Source of the DNA: Sporolactobacillus nakayamae
GTDB taxonomy: Bacteria; Bacillota; Bacilli; Bacillales; Sporolactobacillaceae
Direction of reading: 5' to 3'
NCBI RefSeq assembly: GCF_900113325.1
Contig: NZ_FOOY01000003.1
Location: forward strand, 1 to 64,000
Length of the DNA: 64,000 nucleotides
Within the stretch, counting starts at the first letter, position 1; every line of letters begins with the position of its first letter. The position numbers were made by a program, and so were the translations under genes. Shown here in pieces: positions 32,640 through 42,465 of the stretch. The notes beneath the pieces are model-generated. The model was not told the DNA's origin and made no database searches. It worked only from the letters and a program-made list of their open reading frames with translations.

Positions 32640-33010
32640 CATGCACATGGGAGAATTTAAACCTTCTTGAAAAAAACACGGCTTTACTGACGAAACAATT
32701 AAAGGTGATCTCTGCAAATACTCGGTTTATTCTAGCGGCGACGTATACGGCTTCGGGTGATACTGTACTAATGCCATGCCCATTCAAAAGAACGCTGAAC
32801 CGATTTCGTCCGGGTCATTTACGGTTATCTCGTTAAAGCAGGATTTGCTTGTCAGCAGCAGATCTGTATTGCGGCAGCTATACTTGTCGGCATGGATCAT
32901 ACAAAGGCACTTCAAATTATTGCCGCGTCCACGAGCGCTGTTGCTGCGTCAAACAGTGGAAATTGACAAATTTCAATCAGGAGGATTACTTGGCAACTTT
33001 TTAATTCCTT
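32640..33010 (+). pseudogene. Possible decayed coding region upstream of lpdV
   Basis: Two neighbouring frames contain protein-like segments that no single ORF joins: NLLEKNTALLTKQLKVISA with ANTRFILAATYTASGD (about 32660-32760), and ICIAAAILVGMDHTKALQII with AASTSAVAAS (about 32862-32965), each ended by stops. This may be a gene broken by frameshifts; I cannot name the family. The rest of 32573-33176 shows nothing else I can support. Confidence 0.3.
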
Positions 33011-33176
33011 AATACCTTATTATTTGTGCCTTTCTTTAAACAAGAGTAAAATAACTTTAGGAAAAATAAAGTACATGCATCCGTTTTTGCCACTATTTTT
33101 ATACTCATGATGAGTGAAACTTTTCTGTTTATAAGAACGTAGATAAGTCATGTAAGAATAAGGAGTGACTTTTTTT

Positions 33177-34595
33177 ATGACCAAAAATTATGACCTGGTC
33201 CTATTAGGTGGTGGAACAGGCGGCTATGTTGCGGCGATTCGCGCTAGCCAGCTTGGACTAAAAACCGCCATCGTTGAGAAAGATGCACTCGGCGGCACTT
33301 GCCTGCACAAGGGTTGTATTCCAACAAAAACGTTGCTTAGAAGCGCAGAAGTATATGATCAAATCAAGAAAAGCAGTGCATTTGGTATTGATGTTTCCGA
33401 AGTGGCACTCCGTTTCGAGAAAATTCAAGAACGAAAGCAAACGATTGTAGAAAAGCTGCACCATGGCATTCAACAATTGATGAAAAAGGGAAAGATCGAT
33501 GTCTATAACGGATTGGGGCGGATGCTCGGACCATCGATTTTTTCACCGCTTCCCGGAACAATTTCAGTTGAATTTGCAGATGGAAGAGAAAATGAAATTC
33601 TAACATCAAAAAATGTGATTTTGGCAACCGGATCAAGGCCACGTTCTTTAAATGGCCTAGTCATTGATGGGATACATGTACTGACTTCAGATGAAGCTCT
33701 GAATCTAAATGAGTGTCCAAAATCGATCGTGATTGTCGGGGGTGGTGTGATCGGTGTCGAGTGGGCATCAATGCTCGCAGATTTCGGTGCAGCAGTGACA
33801 ATCGTCGAGTACAGCGACCGAATCATTCCGACTGAAGACAAAACGCTCTCGATCACACTCGCTCGAAGTCTCAAGAAACGTGGTATCAAGATTGTCACGT
33901 CTGCTCAGGTGCTTCCGGAAACGCTTGAGAAGAATGAGGGAGTCACCATAAGTGCGAAAATTGGTGATCAATTGCAAACATTTTCAGCTGAAAAAATGCT
34001 TGTCTCTGTAGGGAGACTCCCGAATACAGAGGATATTGGTCTGTCAAACACATCAATTGAAACGGATCGTGGGTATATTAAGACAAATGCTTTCGGTCAG
34101 ACAAAAGAATCACATATATACGCGATCGGTGATGTGATTGGGGGATTGCAGCTCGCACACGTCGCATCACATGAAGGTATTAAAGCGGTAGAACATTTGG
34201 CAGGTCTTCCAGTTGAACCGCTTCATTCAGAACTCGTGCCGCGCTGCATCTATACGCATCCGGAAATTGCCTCGATCGGATTAACAGAAGCACAAGCAAA
34301 AAAAGAACATGTGGTCAAGGTTGGAAAAGTGCCCTTCGGAGCAATCGGAAAAGCGCTTGTTTATGGTGATTCTGAAGGCTTTGCGAAAGTTGTAGCCGAT
34401 AAAACGACAAATGATCTTTTAGGTATTCATATTTATGGTCCTCATGCGACGGACTTGATTGGTGAGGCAGCAGTCGCAAAATTACTTGATGCGACACCAT
34501 GGGAATTATCTGAAGCGATTCATCCGCATCCGACATTATCCGAGATTATTGGAGAAGCCGCACTTGCGGTAGACGGGAGGGCGATTCATATATGA
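33177..34595 (+). CDS. lpdV: Dihydrolipoyl dehydrogenase (E3) of branched-chain 2-oxoacid dehydrogenase
   Basis: This flavoprotein reoxidises the lipoyl groups of E2 with NAD+. The 472-residue protein shows the FAD motif LVLLGGGTGGYVAA, the redox-active disulfide GGTCLHKGCIPTK (near residue 42), the NAD motif IVIVGGGVIGVEWAS, and the C-terminal HPHPTLSE with the active-site histidine. ATG 33177 lies 11 nt after AAGGAG; an in-frame GTG overlaps that site. It overlaps the E1-alpha gene by four bases. It is the only E3 gene in the window. Confidence 0.94.
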   Translation: MTKNYDLVLLGGGTGGYVAAIRASQLGLKTAIVEKDALGGTCLHKGCIPTKTLLRSAEVYDQIKKSSAFGIDVSEVALRFEKIQERKQTIVEKLHHGIQQLMKKGKIDVYNGLGRMLGPSIFSPLPGTISVEFADGRENEILTSKNVILATGSRPRSLNGLVIDGIHVLTSDEALNLNECPKSIVIVGGGVIGVEWASMLADFGAAVTIVEYSDRIIPTEDKTLSITLARSLKKRGIKIVTSAQVLPETLEKNEGVTISAKIGDQLQTFSAEKMLVSVGRLPNTEDIGLSNTSIETDRGYIKTNAFGQTKESHIYAIGDVIGGLQLAHVASHEGIKAVEHLAGLPVEPLHSELVPRCIYTHPEIASIGLTEAQAKKEHVVKVGKVPFGAIGKALVYGDSEGFAKVVADKTTNDLLGIHIYGPHATDLIGEAAVAKLLDATPWELSEAIHPHPTLSEIIGEAALAVDGRAIHI

Positions 34596-35617
34596 TTAAG
34601 GAAAACAAGGAAGAGACATTAGTTAAAAATCGTCACCAAGAATTGGAACTGTCTGATGAAGTTGTTTTGTCGATGTATGAAAATATGCTGAAGGCGAGAA
34701 GAGTGGACGAAAGGCTTTGGCTGCTTAATCGAGCCGGAAAGATTCCTTTTGTCGTGTCTTGCCAAGGACAAGAGGCGGCTCAGGTTGGTGCGGCATTTGG
34801 TTTGAATCGCGAGAAGGATTATGTTGCGCCGTATTATCGCGATTTTGGTTTTGTCTTTGCTTGGGGAATGACAATCAAAGAAATGATGCTGAATAACTTT
34901 GCCAAAGCAGAAGATCCGAGTTCTGCCGGTCGACAAATGCCAGGACATTTTGGGTACCGTAAATTGCGGATGCTCAGTCATTCATCTCCGGTGACAACTC
35001 AAAACCCGCACGCGGTCGGAATTGCACTCGCTGCCAAAATTAAAGGAGACGATATTGTCAGCTTTGTTGATTTTGGTGAAGGTTCATCAAACCAAGGCGA
35101 TTTTCATGAGGCAGCTAATTTTGCAGCGGTTCACAAACTTCCGGTTATTTTTATGTGTGAAAACAACCACTACGCCATTTCGGTACCTCTTAAGCATCAA
35201 TTGGCATGCGCGCATGTTTCAGACCGGGCGATTGGTTATGGTATGTACGGGGAATCATTTGACGGCAATGATCCGCTTGCCGCCTATGCGGCTGTCAAAA
35301 AGGCGGCCGATCGCGCACATCGAGGAGAAGGACCGACCTTGCTTGAAGCGAACTGCTATCGCTTGATGCCGCATACGAGTGATGACAATGACATGACTTA
35401 TCGGACAAAGGAAGAGGTCGACGAGGCAAAGAAGTATGATGGTGTGATTACATTTGCGGACTATTTGCGATCGATTGGTGTCCTTACCAAAGAGAGAGAA
35501 AATGAGATGGAAGAACAGATCCGTAAAGAAATTGATGAAGCGACCGACTATGCGGAAAACGCGCCGTTCGCTGATCCTGAGTCTGTTCTTCGCTATGTCT
35601 ATGAAGAAAAGAACTGA
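34592..35617 (+). CDS. bkdAA: 2-oxoisovalerate dehydrogenase E1 alpha subunit
   Basis: This thiamine-diphosphate-binding alpha chain (341 residues) decarboxylates branched-chain 2-oxoacids. The ThDP motif is visible as FVDFGEGSSNQGDFHEAANFA, and ENNHYAISVPLKHQ follows. The phosphorylation-loop-like region reads YRLMPHTSDDND. The ATGA overlap with lpdV and a 12-nt gap to the beta gene show a tight operon. In Bacillus it would supply branched acyl-CoA primers for anteiso and iso fatty acids. Confidence 0.94.
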   Translation: MIKENKEETLVKNRHQELELSDEVVLSMYENMLKARRVDERLWLLNRAGKIPFVVSCQGQEAAQVGAAFGLNREKDYVAPYYRDFGFVFAWGMTIKEMMLNNFAKAEDPSSAGRQMPGHFGYRKLRMLSHSSPVTTQNPHAVGIALAAKIKGDDIVSFVDFGEGSSNQGDFHEAANFAAVHKLPVIFMCENNHYAISVPLKHQLACAHVSDRAIGYGMYGESFDGNDPLAAYAAVKKAADRAHRGEGPTLLEANCYRLMPHTSDDNDMTYRTKEEVDEAKKYDGVITFADYLRSIGVLTKERENEMEEQIRKEIDEATDYAENAPFADPESVLRYVYEEKN

Positions 35618-35629
35618 GGGGGAGAACAA

Positions 35630-36613
35630 ATGCCTGTAATTTCATATATTGAAGCCATTACTCAGGCTCTAGATGAAGAAATGAGTCGCGATGATACTGT
35701 TTTTGTAATGGGTGAAGATGTCGGCAAGCGAGGAGGCGTATTCCAAGCAACTAAAGGATTGTTTGAGAAATATGGTGAGAATCGCATTATCGATACGCCG
35801 CTTGCTGAATCAGCAATTGCCGGTGTTGGAATTGGCGCGGCAATGTACGGCATGCGCCCTGTTGCAGAAATGCAGTTCTCTGATTTTATGTTGCCGGCAG
35901 CCAATCAAATCATATCTGAGGCAGCTAAAACACGCTATCGCTCCAATAATGATTGGTCGGTTCCAATGACGATCCGCGCACCATTCGGAGGCGGTGTACA
36001 CGGTGGACTGTATCACTCACAATCGATGGAAGCAATTTTTGCGAATGTTCCCGGTCTAAAGATCGTGATTCCGTCAACGCCGTATGATGTGAAGGGATTG
36101 CTCAAAGCATCAATTCGCGATAATGATCCGGTCATCTTCTTTGAGCATAAACGGGCGTACCGTTTAATTAAAGGCGAAGTTCCTGAAAACGAATATGTTA
36201 TTCCAATTGGCAAGGCGGATGTCAAACGTGAGGGGACGGATGTCACAGTCATTACTTACGGCTTAATGGTGCACGAAGCGCTTCAAGCGGCTGAAAAACT
36301 CGCAAGTGAAGGCATTTCAACGCATATTCTTGATTTGCGCACCGTTTATCCATTGGATAAAGAGGCAATTAGTGAAGCGGCGAAGAAAACAGGAAAAGTA
36401 TTGCTTCTTACCGAAGATACAAAAGAAGGCAGTGTGATCAGTGAAGTGGCGGCAATCATTGCTGAAAACTGTTTGTTTGATTTGGACGCGCCGATAAGAC
36501 GGCTTGCTGCTCCTGATGCGCCGGCAATGCCTTATGCCGGTCCACTGGAACATGCGTTTATGGTCAAGCCGGAACAAGTAGAACACGAAATCCGTGATTT
36601 AGCTGAATTTTAA
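35630..36613 (+). CDS. bkdAB: 2-oxoisovalerate dehydrogenase E1 beta subunit
   Basis: This is the E1 beta chain, 327 residues. It begins MPVISYIEAITQALDEEMSRD and shows GEDVGKRGGVFQATKGL, DTPLAESAIAGVGIGAAMYG, and RAPFGGGVHGGLYHSQSMEA, which places the conserved catalytic histidine. It pairs with the alpha chain encoded 12 nt upstream. GGGGGAG precedes the ATG. Confidence 0.95.
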   Translation: MPVISYIEAITQALDEEMSRDDTVFVMGEDVGKRGGVFQATKGLFEKYGENRIIDTPLAESAIAGVGIGAAMYGMRPVAEMQFSDFMLPAANQIISEAAKTRYRSNNDWSVPMTIRAPFGGGVHGGLYHSQSMEAIFANVPGLKIVIPSTPYDVKGLLKASIRDNDPVIFFEHKRAYRLIKGEVPENEYVIPIGKADVKREGTDVTVITYGLMVHEALQAAEKLASEGISTHILDLRTVYPLDKEAISEAAKKTGKVLLLTEDTKEGSVISEVAAIIAENCLFDLDAPIRRLAAPDAPAMPYAGPLEHAFMVKPEQVEHEIRDLAEF

Positions 36614-36631
36614 AAGGACGGGGGCAGCAAA

Positions 36632-37921
36632 ATGAGTGTCGAACAAATGGCGATGCCGCAATTAGGAGAAAGTGTGACCGAGGGAACGATCAGTCAATGG
36701 CTGGTTTCTGTAGGAGACACGGTAAATAAATATGATCCGATTGCCGAAGTAACAACAGATAAAGTAAACGCGGAAATTCCATCAAGTTTTTCAGGGAAAA
36801 TCACCGAACTGTTCGTTGGCGAAGGAGATACGTTACCGGTTGGCGAACCCATATGCTCCATAGAAGTTGAAGGGGCAGAGACAACGGTTGATAAGCTGGT
36901 GAAAAATACTTCATCTGCGGGTACTGTTTCTGAAAACATGCAGCAGAATCAGGATACATCAATGAAGAAGCGTTATTCACCTGCCGTATTGCGTCTTGCG
37001 CAGGAGAACGAGCTTGATCTGAATCAGATTAAGGGAACAGGCAGGGGCGGACGGATTTCACGCAAGGATGTGGAGAATTTTCTCCAGTCTTCTTCAGTAA
37101 ACTCTGTGGCAGATGCAAGTGTTGCACAGCAGTCTAGCGTCGGGTGTTTCTCAGAAGCCGTAGCAAAAGAAGCGGTAGAACCAGCAGTGGCCCATGCATC
37201 GAGAACGTATGAAAACGAGGCTGGTGATCATGTCGTTGCACTAACCGGTGTCCGGCGGGCGATCGCATCGAACATGCTGCGCAGTAAGCATGAAATCCCA
37301 CACGCTTGGACGATGATCGAAGTTGATGTTACAAATCTGGTGAACTACAGAAATCAAATCAAAGGTGCTTTCTTGAAAAAGGAAGGGCATAAACTCACCT
37401 ATCTGCCATTTTTCATGAAGGCGATTGTTGCCGCACTTAAGGAGTTTCCAAGAATCAACAGCACATGGGCAGGCGACAAAATTATTGAAAAGAAAGCAGT
37501 CAATATTTCGCTTGCTGTCGCGGCCGATGAAGCTTTGTATGTGCCTGTGATCAAGAATGCGGATGAGAAAAGTATTAAAGGTCTCGCATTCGCGGTGGAT
37601 GAGCTTGCTGTCAATGTTCGCGAAAATCGTCTTTCTCCTGAAGACATGCAAGGCGGCACATTCACGGTGAATAATACAGGGTCATTTGGTTCTATTCAAT
37701 CACAACCGATTATCAATTATCCTCAGGCAGCGATCCTCTCGATCGAATCAATTGTTAAACGCCCAGTTGTCGTTAACAACATGATCGCAATTCGGGATAT
37801 GGTCAATCTATGTATTTCGATCGATCATCGCGTGCTTGATGGATTGATCACGGGACGCTTTCTTGCACGTGTTAAAGAATTACTTGAGAATATTAATCCT
37901 GAAAATACGCCGATCTATTAA
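36632..37921 (+). CDS. bkdB: Branched-chain 2-oxoacid dehydrogenase E2 (lipoamide acyltransferase)
   Basis: This is the 429-residue core of the complex. The N-terminal lipoyl domain has the lipoylated lysine in EVTTDKVNAEI (near 43). A peripheral-subunit-binding domain follows at about 112-150 (YSPAVLRLAQENELDLNQIKGTG). The acyltransferase domain ends with the catalytic CISIDHRVLDGLI. It closes the lpdV-bkdAA-AB-B operon before a strong terminator. The ptb, bcd and buk genes that precede lpdV in Bacillus subtilis are absent here. Confidence 0.95.
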   Translation: MSVEQMAMPQLGESVTEGTISQWLVSVGDTVNKYDPIAEVTTDKVNAEIPSSFSGKITELFVGEGDTLPVGEPICSIEVEGAETTVDKLVKNTSSAGTVSENMQQNQDTSMKKRYSPAVLRLAQENELDLNQIKGTGRGGRISRKDVENFLQSSSVNSVADASVAQQSSVGCFSEAVAKEAVEPAVAHASRTYENEAGDHVVALTGVRRAIASNMLRSKHEIPHAWTMIEVDVTNLVNYRNQIKGAFLKKEGHKLTYLPFFMKAIVAALKEFPRINSTWAGDKIIEKKAVNISLAVAADEALYVPVIKNADEKSIKGLAFAVDELAVNVRENRLSPEDMQGGTFTVNNTGSFGSIQSQPIINYPQAAILSIESIVKRPVVVNNMIAIRDMVNLCISIDHRVLDGLITGRFLARVKELLENINPENTPIY

Positions 37922-37941
37922 TTGAACGAGGTCAGTATTAG

Positions 37942-37982
37942 AACGCATGCCCCCTATTCGCGTGAATGGGGGGCATGCGTTT
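37942..37982 (+). terminator. bkd operon terminator
   Basis: ACGCATGCCCCC pairs with GGGGGGCATGCGT, followed by a short T run. Its end overlaps the stop codon of the convergent chorismate mutase gene, so it may serve both strands. Confidence 0.8.
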
Positions 37983-38256
37983 ATTTCGTTTCTACCAATC
38001 TCTGCTGATAATCACGGCTGAGCTTCATTAGATGTTTGAAAAAAGCTTCCTGATAAGTCTTCAATTCATCTCGAGCGCTTCGATCACGAGCTTTTTGAAT
38101 GATCTCTTTTTCGCGCGAACAATCAAGAACAGCACACCCATGCTTCTCTTTAAAAAGAGCTACTGAGCGCGAGATATTCATTCGACGATTTAATAGGCAG
38201 CTCAATTGCTCATCAATGGCATCAATTTCCTGCCGATACGTACGCAAATCGCTCAT
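37981..38256 (-). CDS. Chorismate mutase, AroQ (type II) family
   Basis: This 91-residue helical protein matches the AroQ fold: LRTYRQEIDAIDEQLSCLLNRRMNISRSVALFKEKHG, then SREKEIIQKARD. The key residues of the family (Arg near 10, Arg near 26, Lys near 37, and the RE pair) can be placed. It would convert chorismate to prephenate. It is stand-alone, with no other aromatic pathway gene nearby. ATG 38256 follows TTGGAGC; a TTG two codons earlier is less likely. Confidence 0.85.
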   Translation of the reverse strand: MSDLRTYRQEIDAIDEQLSCLLNRRMNISRSVALFKEKHGCAVLDCSREKEIIQKARDRSARDELKTYQEAFFKHLMKLSRDYQQRLVETK

Positions 38257-38440
38257 TATCAATGCTCCAATCTTTTATTATTAAACTTTTGAATCAAGTG
38301 GCGCAAAGACCAATTCCGGGCTCGAATGCCTGCGGTCACGTCGATGGCGTAGTCAGCGAAAGTTCTCTTACTGTGCCGGATTACTTACACTTGTTTTTCC
38401 TTCCATTGCAAAAAAATGCGGCCGTTGCCGCGCTTCTTAA

Positions 38441-39310
38441 TCAATCATCTCTCGCAATCACGCCTCGGGTAATATCAGCGAAACATTTAGCGGCTGGAGA
38501 GGCGGGTATTCGCGTTGCAAGTCCAATGGTTCGGAAACTGTCCGTTGAGAAAGAAATCGCTTGTAACGGCGCAATATTATCTGGCAGGACAAGTTCGGGC
38601 AAAATACTGATGCCAAGATGATGAGCAACCATTGCAAGAATTGCATTTTCCTCCATAAGCTCAAATCGGATGTTCGGTGCACAGTGATGTTCTGCCAAAA
38701 GACGTTTGACTTCATGATAACCGCCAAATGCAGGCATTATAAAGGGCTCATCTTCAATCTGATTGAAGGAAATCGTTTTTTGATTGTATAGTGAACTTTT
38801 TGGCGAGACAATGCAGAGCATACGGTCTTTTTTTAATGGTGTCACTTGGAATGAATTCATCTTCGTTTTATTTACAAAGCCGCAATCGAGTTCACCGCGT
38901 ATCATTGCTTGTTCAATCTCTTCATAATTTCCTTCAAACAGCCGAATCTTCACCAAAGGGTAACGGTCATCCATCGTCTGAATTATTTTGGGCAATAGAT
39001 GTCTGGACACACTTGTGAAAACGCCGACTGAGACGATTCCTTTTTGGACACCCAGGATGGAAGAGGCTTCTTGATGCACATTCTCATCCATCTGCAGCAC
39101 CTTGTTGATTGAGGGAAGAAGAAGATCACCTTCACGGGTCAACGTGATTCCTGATCGATCCCTGCTAATCAGTTTGAAGCCAAATTCATTTTCCAAACTA
39201 GTGATTGCATGACTGACTGCAGACTGAGTTAATCCAAGATAATTTGCAGCTTTTGTAAAACTATTTAATGCGATAACTTTTGATAGTATTTGGTATTTTA
39301 TTAAGCTCAT
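38441..39310 (-). CDS. LysR family transcriptional regulator
   Basis: This 289-residue regulator has an N-terminal helix-turn-helix (FTKAANYLGLTQSAVSHAITSLENEFGFKLISRDRSG) and a periplasmic-binding-like effector domain from about 90. ATG 39310 follows TGAGGG; the frame stays open further upstream but has no ribosome-binding site there. It is divergent from the EamA transporter gene, and a T-N11-A palindrome lies between them, so it probably controls that transporter and itself. The gap 38257-38440 holds no gene, only a weak match to the CCTGCGG-type hairpin repeat. Confidence 0.92.
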   Translation of the reverse strand: MSLIKYQILSKVIALNSFTKAANYLGLTQSAVSHAITSLENEFGFKLISRDRSGITLTREGDLLLPSINKVLQMDENVHQEASSILGVQKGIVSVGVFTSVSRHLLPKIIQTMDDRYPLVKIRLFEGNYEEIEQAMIRGELDCGFVNKTKMNSFQVTPLKKDRMLCIVSPKSSLYNQKTISFNQIEDEPFIMPAFGGYHEVKRLLAEHHCAPNIRFELMEENAILAMVAHHLGISILPELVLPDNIAPLQAISFSTDSFRTIGLATRIPASPAAKCFADITRGVIARDD

Positions 39311-39327
39311 TTTACCCTCAATATAGA

Positions 39328-39342
39328 ATGAAATTATTTCAT
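39328..39342. promoter_or_regulatory. LysR-type operator palindrome
   Basis: ATGAAATTATTTCAT is a perfect palindrome with the T-N11-A core of LysR binding sites. It lies 18 bp upstream of the lysR start in the divergent gap. Confidence 0.6.
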
Positions 39343-39431
39343 AAATTATATTATAAACATTCATTTTATTAATGGTAACACAACGCTTATACTAATTCTA
39401 GAAAATGATAAAAGTTAGTGAGGTGTAACAA

Positions 39432-40367
39432 TTGAATCAACAAAGAGCTGATCTTATGCTTGTCCTTGTCACGGCTTTCTGGGGTTCTTCTTATCTGTTT
39501 ATGAAAGTAGGATTGGATGCCCTAAACGTTTTTAATTTGATTGCACTCCGATTTTTAGTTGCTTTTGCTATCACTGCACTCATATTTTTTAAATGGTTTC
39601 GAACGGTGGACAGGAGGACACTGATTTACAGCTTGGTTCAAAGTATCATGTTGCTTGGCGTCTTTGTTTGTATCATGTTCGGCATGTTCTCAACGTCAGC
39701 ATCCAAGGCTGGATTTCTCGTCAGCCTTACTGTTATTTTTGTTCCGTTGTTTCATGCGTTGATCATGCGAAGAATGCCGGAACATCGGGTGACGGCAGGC
39801 GCGATAATATCGCTAATTGGCATATTTCTTTTGACAGGGACTGCTTCAATAAAATTGGGAGTAGGCGATCTGCTTTGTATTTTAGGGGCAATGTTCAACG
39901 CCGGCTATATTGTACTCGCTGGCCGGATGATTAAACATGTTCGTACAATTGCTTTCAGTATCTGGCAGATGGGGTTCACAGGTATATTGGCACTGATCAT
40001 TTCCTTCCTGTTCGAAAAGCCCCATTTGCCCGGAACGTCTGCAGCCTGGATATCCGTTCTGGGTTTAGGCATCCTGTGCAGTGCGGCAGGGTATATGATG
40101 CAGACCATTGCACAAAGATTCACGACATCTAATCATGCAGGACTTATTTTTACATTAGAGCCGGTCTTTGCAGCTCTCTTTGCTTATTCGTTCACCGGTG
40201 AAACGTTATCGGCTAGGGGCTATGTTGGAGCGGGACTCGTACTATTAAGCATTGCGGTCATGGAAATGAACGTTCATGTGTTAAATCAGTCAGCACAGAA
40301 GCTTCGTTTGGCCCATTTTTTTCAAAAAAAAATAAAATCAATTCATAAATTACCAAAAAAAATTTGA
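39432..40367 (+). CDS. DMT superfamily transporter with EamA domains
   Basis: This is a 311-residue membrane protein with ten predicted helices and two EamA repeats. Landmarks are TAFWGSSYLFMKVGLDALN in the first repeat, and IFTLEPVFAALFAY and SARGYVGAGLVLLSIAVM in the second. The family exports amino acids and other metabolites; the substrate is unknown. The start is TTG with GAGGTG upstream. The basic C-terminal tail is lysine-rich. It is divergent from the LysR gene, the usual pairing for such exporters. Confidence 0.9.
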   Translation: MNQQRADLMLVLVTAFWGSSYLFMKVGLDALNVFNLIALRFLVAFAITALIFFKWFRTVDRRTLIYSLVQSIMLLGVFVCIMFGMFSTSASKAGFLVSLTVIFVPLFHALIMRRMPEHRVTAGAIISLIGIFLLTGTASIKLGVGDLLCILGAMFNAGYIVLAGRMIKHVRTIAFSIWQMGFTGILALIISFLFEKPHLPGTSAAWISVLGLGILCSAAGYMMQTIAQRFTTSNHAGLIFTLEPVFAALFAYSFTGETLSARGYVGAGLVLLSIAVMEMNVHVLNQSAQKLRLAHFFQKKIKSIHKLPKKI

Positions 40368-40432
40368 ATTTTGTAGAACTTATTTTATGATGAAGACCTC
40401 ACATTTATAAGGGTATAACGGTATTGGCGTTT

Positions 40433-40475
40433 CCTATTGCTCTTCGACAAAGAGCAATAGGAAACGCCAATTTTT
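40433..40475 (+). terminator. EamA transporter terminator
   Basis: A 20-bp near-perfect stem (ATTGGCGTTTCC.../...GGAAACGCCAAT) with a 4-6 nt loop runs into TTTTT. The following stretch to 40699 is AT-rich with a possible -10 at 40525 but no gene. Confidence 0.9.
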
Positions 40476-40699
40476 CTTAACATTCTTGCGTATGTAAAAT
40501 TCAATGTGTACGAACACATGTGCTATAATTAAATTAACTTACTAAAAAACTAAAAATAGTGGATGAAATGAATAGTAAACCTTGTGGTGCGTTATGCTGT
40601 AAGGAAGATTTTTTAATAGGTACTTGGTTCATTTTCTGTTCATAGTTAAACGACACAATAAAAGGATATAAATGACATAGTAAAAGGGAGTTAGATACG

Positions 40700-41371
40700 T
40701 TGAATAAAATTCTCGTTGTCGATGATGACCCGCATATTCGTGAATTGGTCACTGTTTTTCTTGAAAATGAGAATCTGCCTTGTCTCGAAGCGGCTAATGG
40801 TGTGCAAGCTTTAAAAAAATTAGAACAAGAATCTGTTGGTCTCATTATTCTTGATATTATGATGCCGGAGATGGACGGATGGACATTTTGTCAAGAGGTT
40901 CGCCAATCCTCTCAAACGCCGATTCTGATGTTAACTGCTAAGGGCGAAACGATGCAAAAAGTTAAGGGATTTGAACTTGGGGCAGATGACTATCTCGTAA
41001 AACCTTTTGAACCGATTGAGCTAGTCATGCGTGTCAAAGCACTATTGAAACGCTATCAAGTTTCCATTTCCCAAACCATACATGTTGGTAACCTGAATTT
41101 GGATCGAAAATCGTATACTATTTCTAATGGAAAGGAGTCCATAATGATTCCGATGAAGGAGTTTGAATTGTTATTCATGCTTGCAGGCACGCCGGGGCGA
41201 ACGTTTACTCGAGATGATTTAATTGAAAATATTTGGGGCTATGATTACGAAGGTGATGAACGGACTGTTGATGTTCACGTTAAACGGCTTCGTGAGCGAT
41301 TCGACGCAGACATATGCAGGTTTGAAATCAAAACAGTCCGAGGTATCGGATACCGATTGGAAGAGTCATAA
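40700..41371 (+). CDS. Response regulator, OmpR family
   Basis: This 223-residue regulator has an N-terminal receiver domain with the acidic pair VDDD, the phosphorylated Asp in LIILDIMMPEMDGW (near 52) and the lysine in DYLVKPF. A winged-helix DNA-binding domain follows (about 125-222, ERTVDVHVKRLRERF...VRGIGYRLE). The start is TTG with GGGAG about 8 nt upstream. Its stop overlaps the kinase ATG as TAATG, so the pair forms one two-component operon. Confidence 0.93.
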   Translation: MNKILVVDDDPHIRELVTVFLENENLPCLEAANGVQALKKLEQESVGLIILDIMMPEMDGWTFCQEVRQSSQTPILMLTAKGETMQKVKGFELGADDYLVKPFEPIELVMRVKALLKRYQVSISQTIHVGNLNLDRKSYTISNGKESIMIPMKEFELLFMLAGTPGRTFTRDDLIENIWGYDYEGDERTVDVHVKRLRERFDADICRFEIKTVRGIGYRLEES

Positions 41372-42465
41372 TGAGAAAATGGCCCATGAAAAAAATTAAG
41401 GTACATGGTTTGTTCATTCTGATGCTGCTTCTACTTAACAGTTTCTGGGTGTTCTTTTATGTGGTGATTGGTTCTATGTTTCACTATTACGGATCGAGTT
41501 TACCACCACTACTGCTTCATGTCGCAAGTGCACTTCTTGGCATCATCCTCTTTGGCTTTGTCATGGCGAAGATCGGCAAGTATACGAAACCTAAACGGTT
41601 GAACTATCTTCAGACAATCATTCAGGCGATTCAGCAGATGGCGAAAGGCAATTTTGAGATTAAGTTGGATGTTCCGGTTTTAGAAAGAGGGGGGAACCGG
41701 CATAATCCTTTTGTGCAGCTGGCTGACAGTGTGCATTATATGGCAAAGGAACTCGGACAATTGGAACGTGTCCGTCAAGAATTTATTTCGAATGTTTCGC
41801 ATGAGATTCAATCACCACTGACGTCGATTAAAGGATTTGCGCGAGCTCTGGAGAATGATCAATTATCAAAAGAAAAAGGCGCACACTATTTAAGAATTAT
41901 TCAAACGGAGACCGATCGTCTTTCAAAGCTAAGCGACAATCTATTGAAATTGACAACGCTGGAGAACGAAAGACATCCCATGCATATGGTCGATTACCGA
42001 CCGGATCGGCAAATCAGATCATGTTTGCTCGCTCTTGAACCGCAGTGGAATAAGAAAAATTTAACTATGAACATTGAACTTGAACCGGTCATTATCCATG
42101 CTGATCGTGAGTTAATGAATCAGGTGTGGATGAATTTGATTCATAACAGCATCAAATTCACTCCGAACGATGGAGAAATTCATGTTGAATTAAAGAATCA
42201 AAAAGATCGGATTATATTCCGACTGTCTGATACAGGAGTGGGAATAAAACAAGAGGATTTCGTTCATCTCTTTGAACGTTTTTATAAAGCAGACCGTTCA
42301 AGAAGCAGTCAGCAAGGAGGTAATGGTTTAGGGCTCTCCATTGTAAAGAAAATTATTGATGTGCATCACGGAGAAATTCATGTGAGCAGCGACTGCGGAA
42401 AGGGAACAACCTTCACAATCATTCTTGATAAGGAGAACGAGGTACAATCGAATCAACTTAGTTGA
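41371..42465 (+). CDS. Membrane sensor histidine kinase
   Basis: This 364-residue kinase is the partner of the response regulator just upstream. Two transmembrane helices (about 11-35 and 43-66) flank only a very short external loop, so the sensor part is membrane-embedded. A HAMP-like linker follows, then HisKA with FISNVSHEIQSPLTSIKGFARAL (phospho-His near 147; note Q in place of the usual R/L), and HATPase motifs NQVWMNLIHNSIKFTP, DTGVGIK and GNGLGLSI. Small-loop kinases of this kind often sense membrane stress. Its 3' end overlaps the convergent prli42 gene by 8 nt. Confidence 0.92.
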   Translation: MRKWPMKKIKVHGLFILMLLLLNSFWVFFYVVIGSMFHYYGSSLPPLLLHVASALLGIILFGFVMAKIGKYTKPKRLNYLQTIIQAIQQMAKGNFEIKLDVPVLERGGNRHNPFVQLADSVHYMAKELGQLERVRQEFISNVSHEIQSPLTSIKGFARALENDQLSKEKGAHYLRIIQTETDRLSKLSDNLLKLTTLENERHPMHMVDYRPDRQIRSCLLALEPQWNKKNLTMNIELEPVIIHADRELMNQVWMNLIHNSIKFTPNDGEIHVELKNQKDRIIFRLSDTGVGIKQEDFVHLFERFYKADRSRSSQQGGNGLGLSIVKKIIDVHHGEIHVSSDCGKGTTFTIILDKENEVQSNQLS

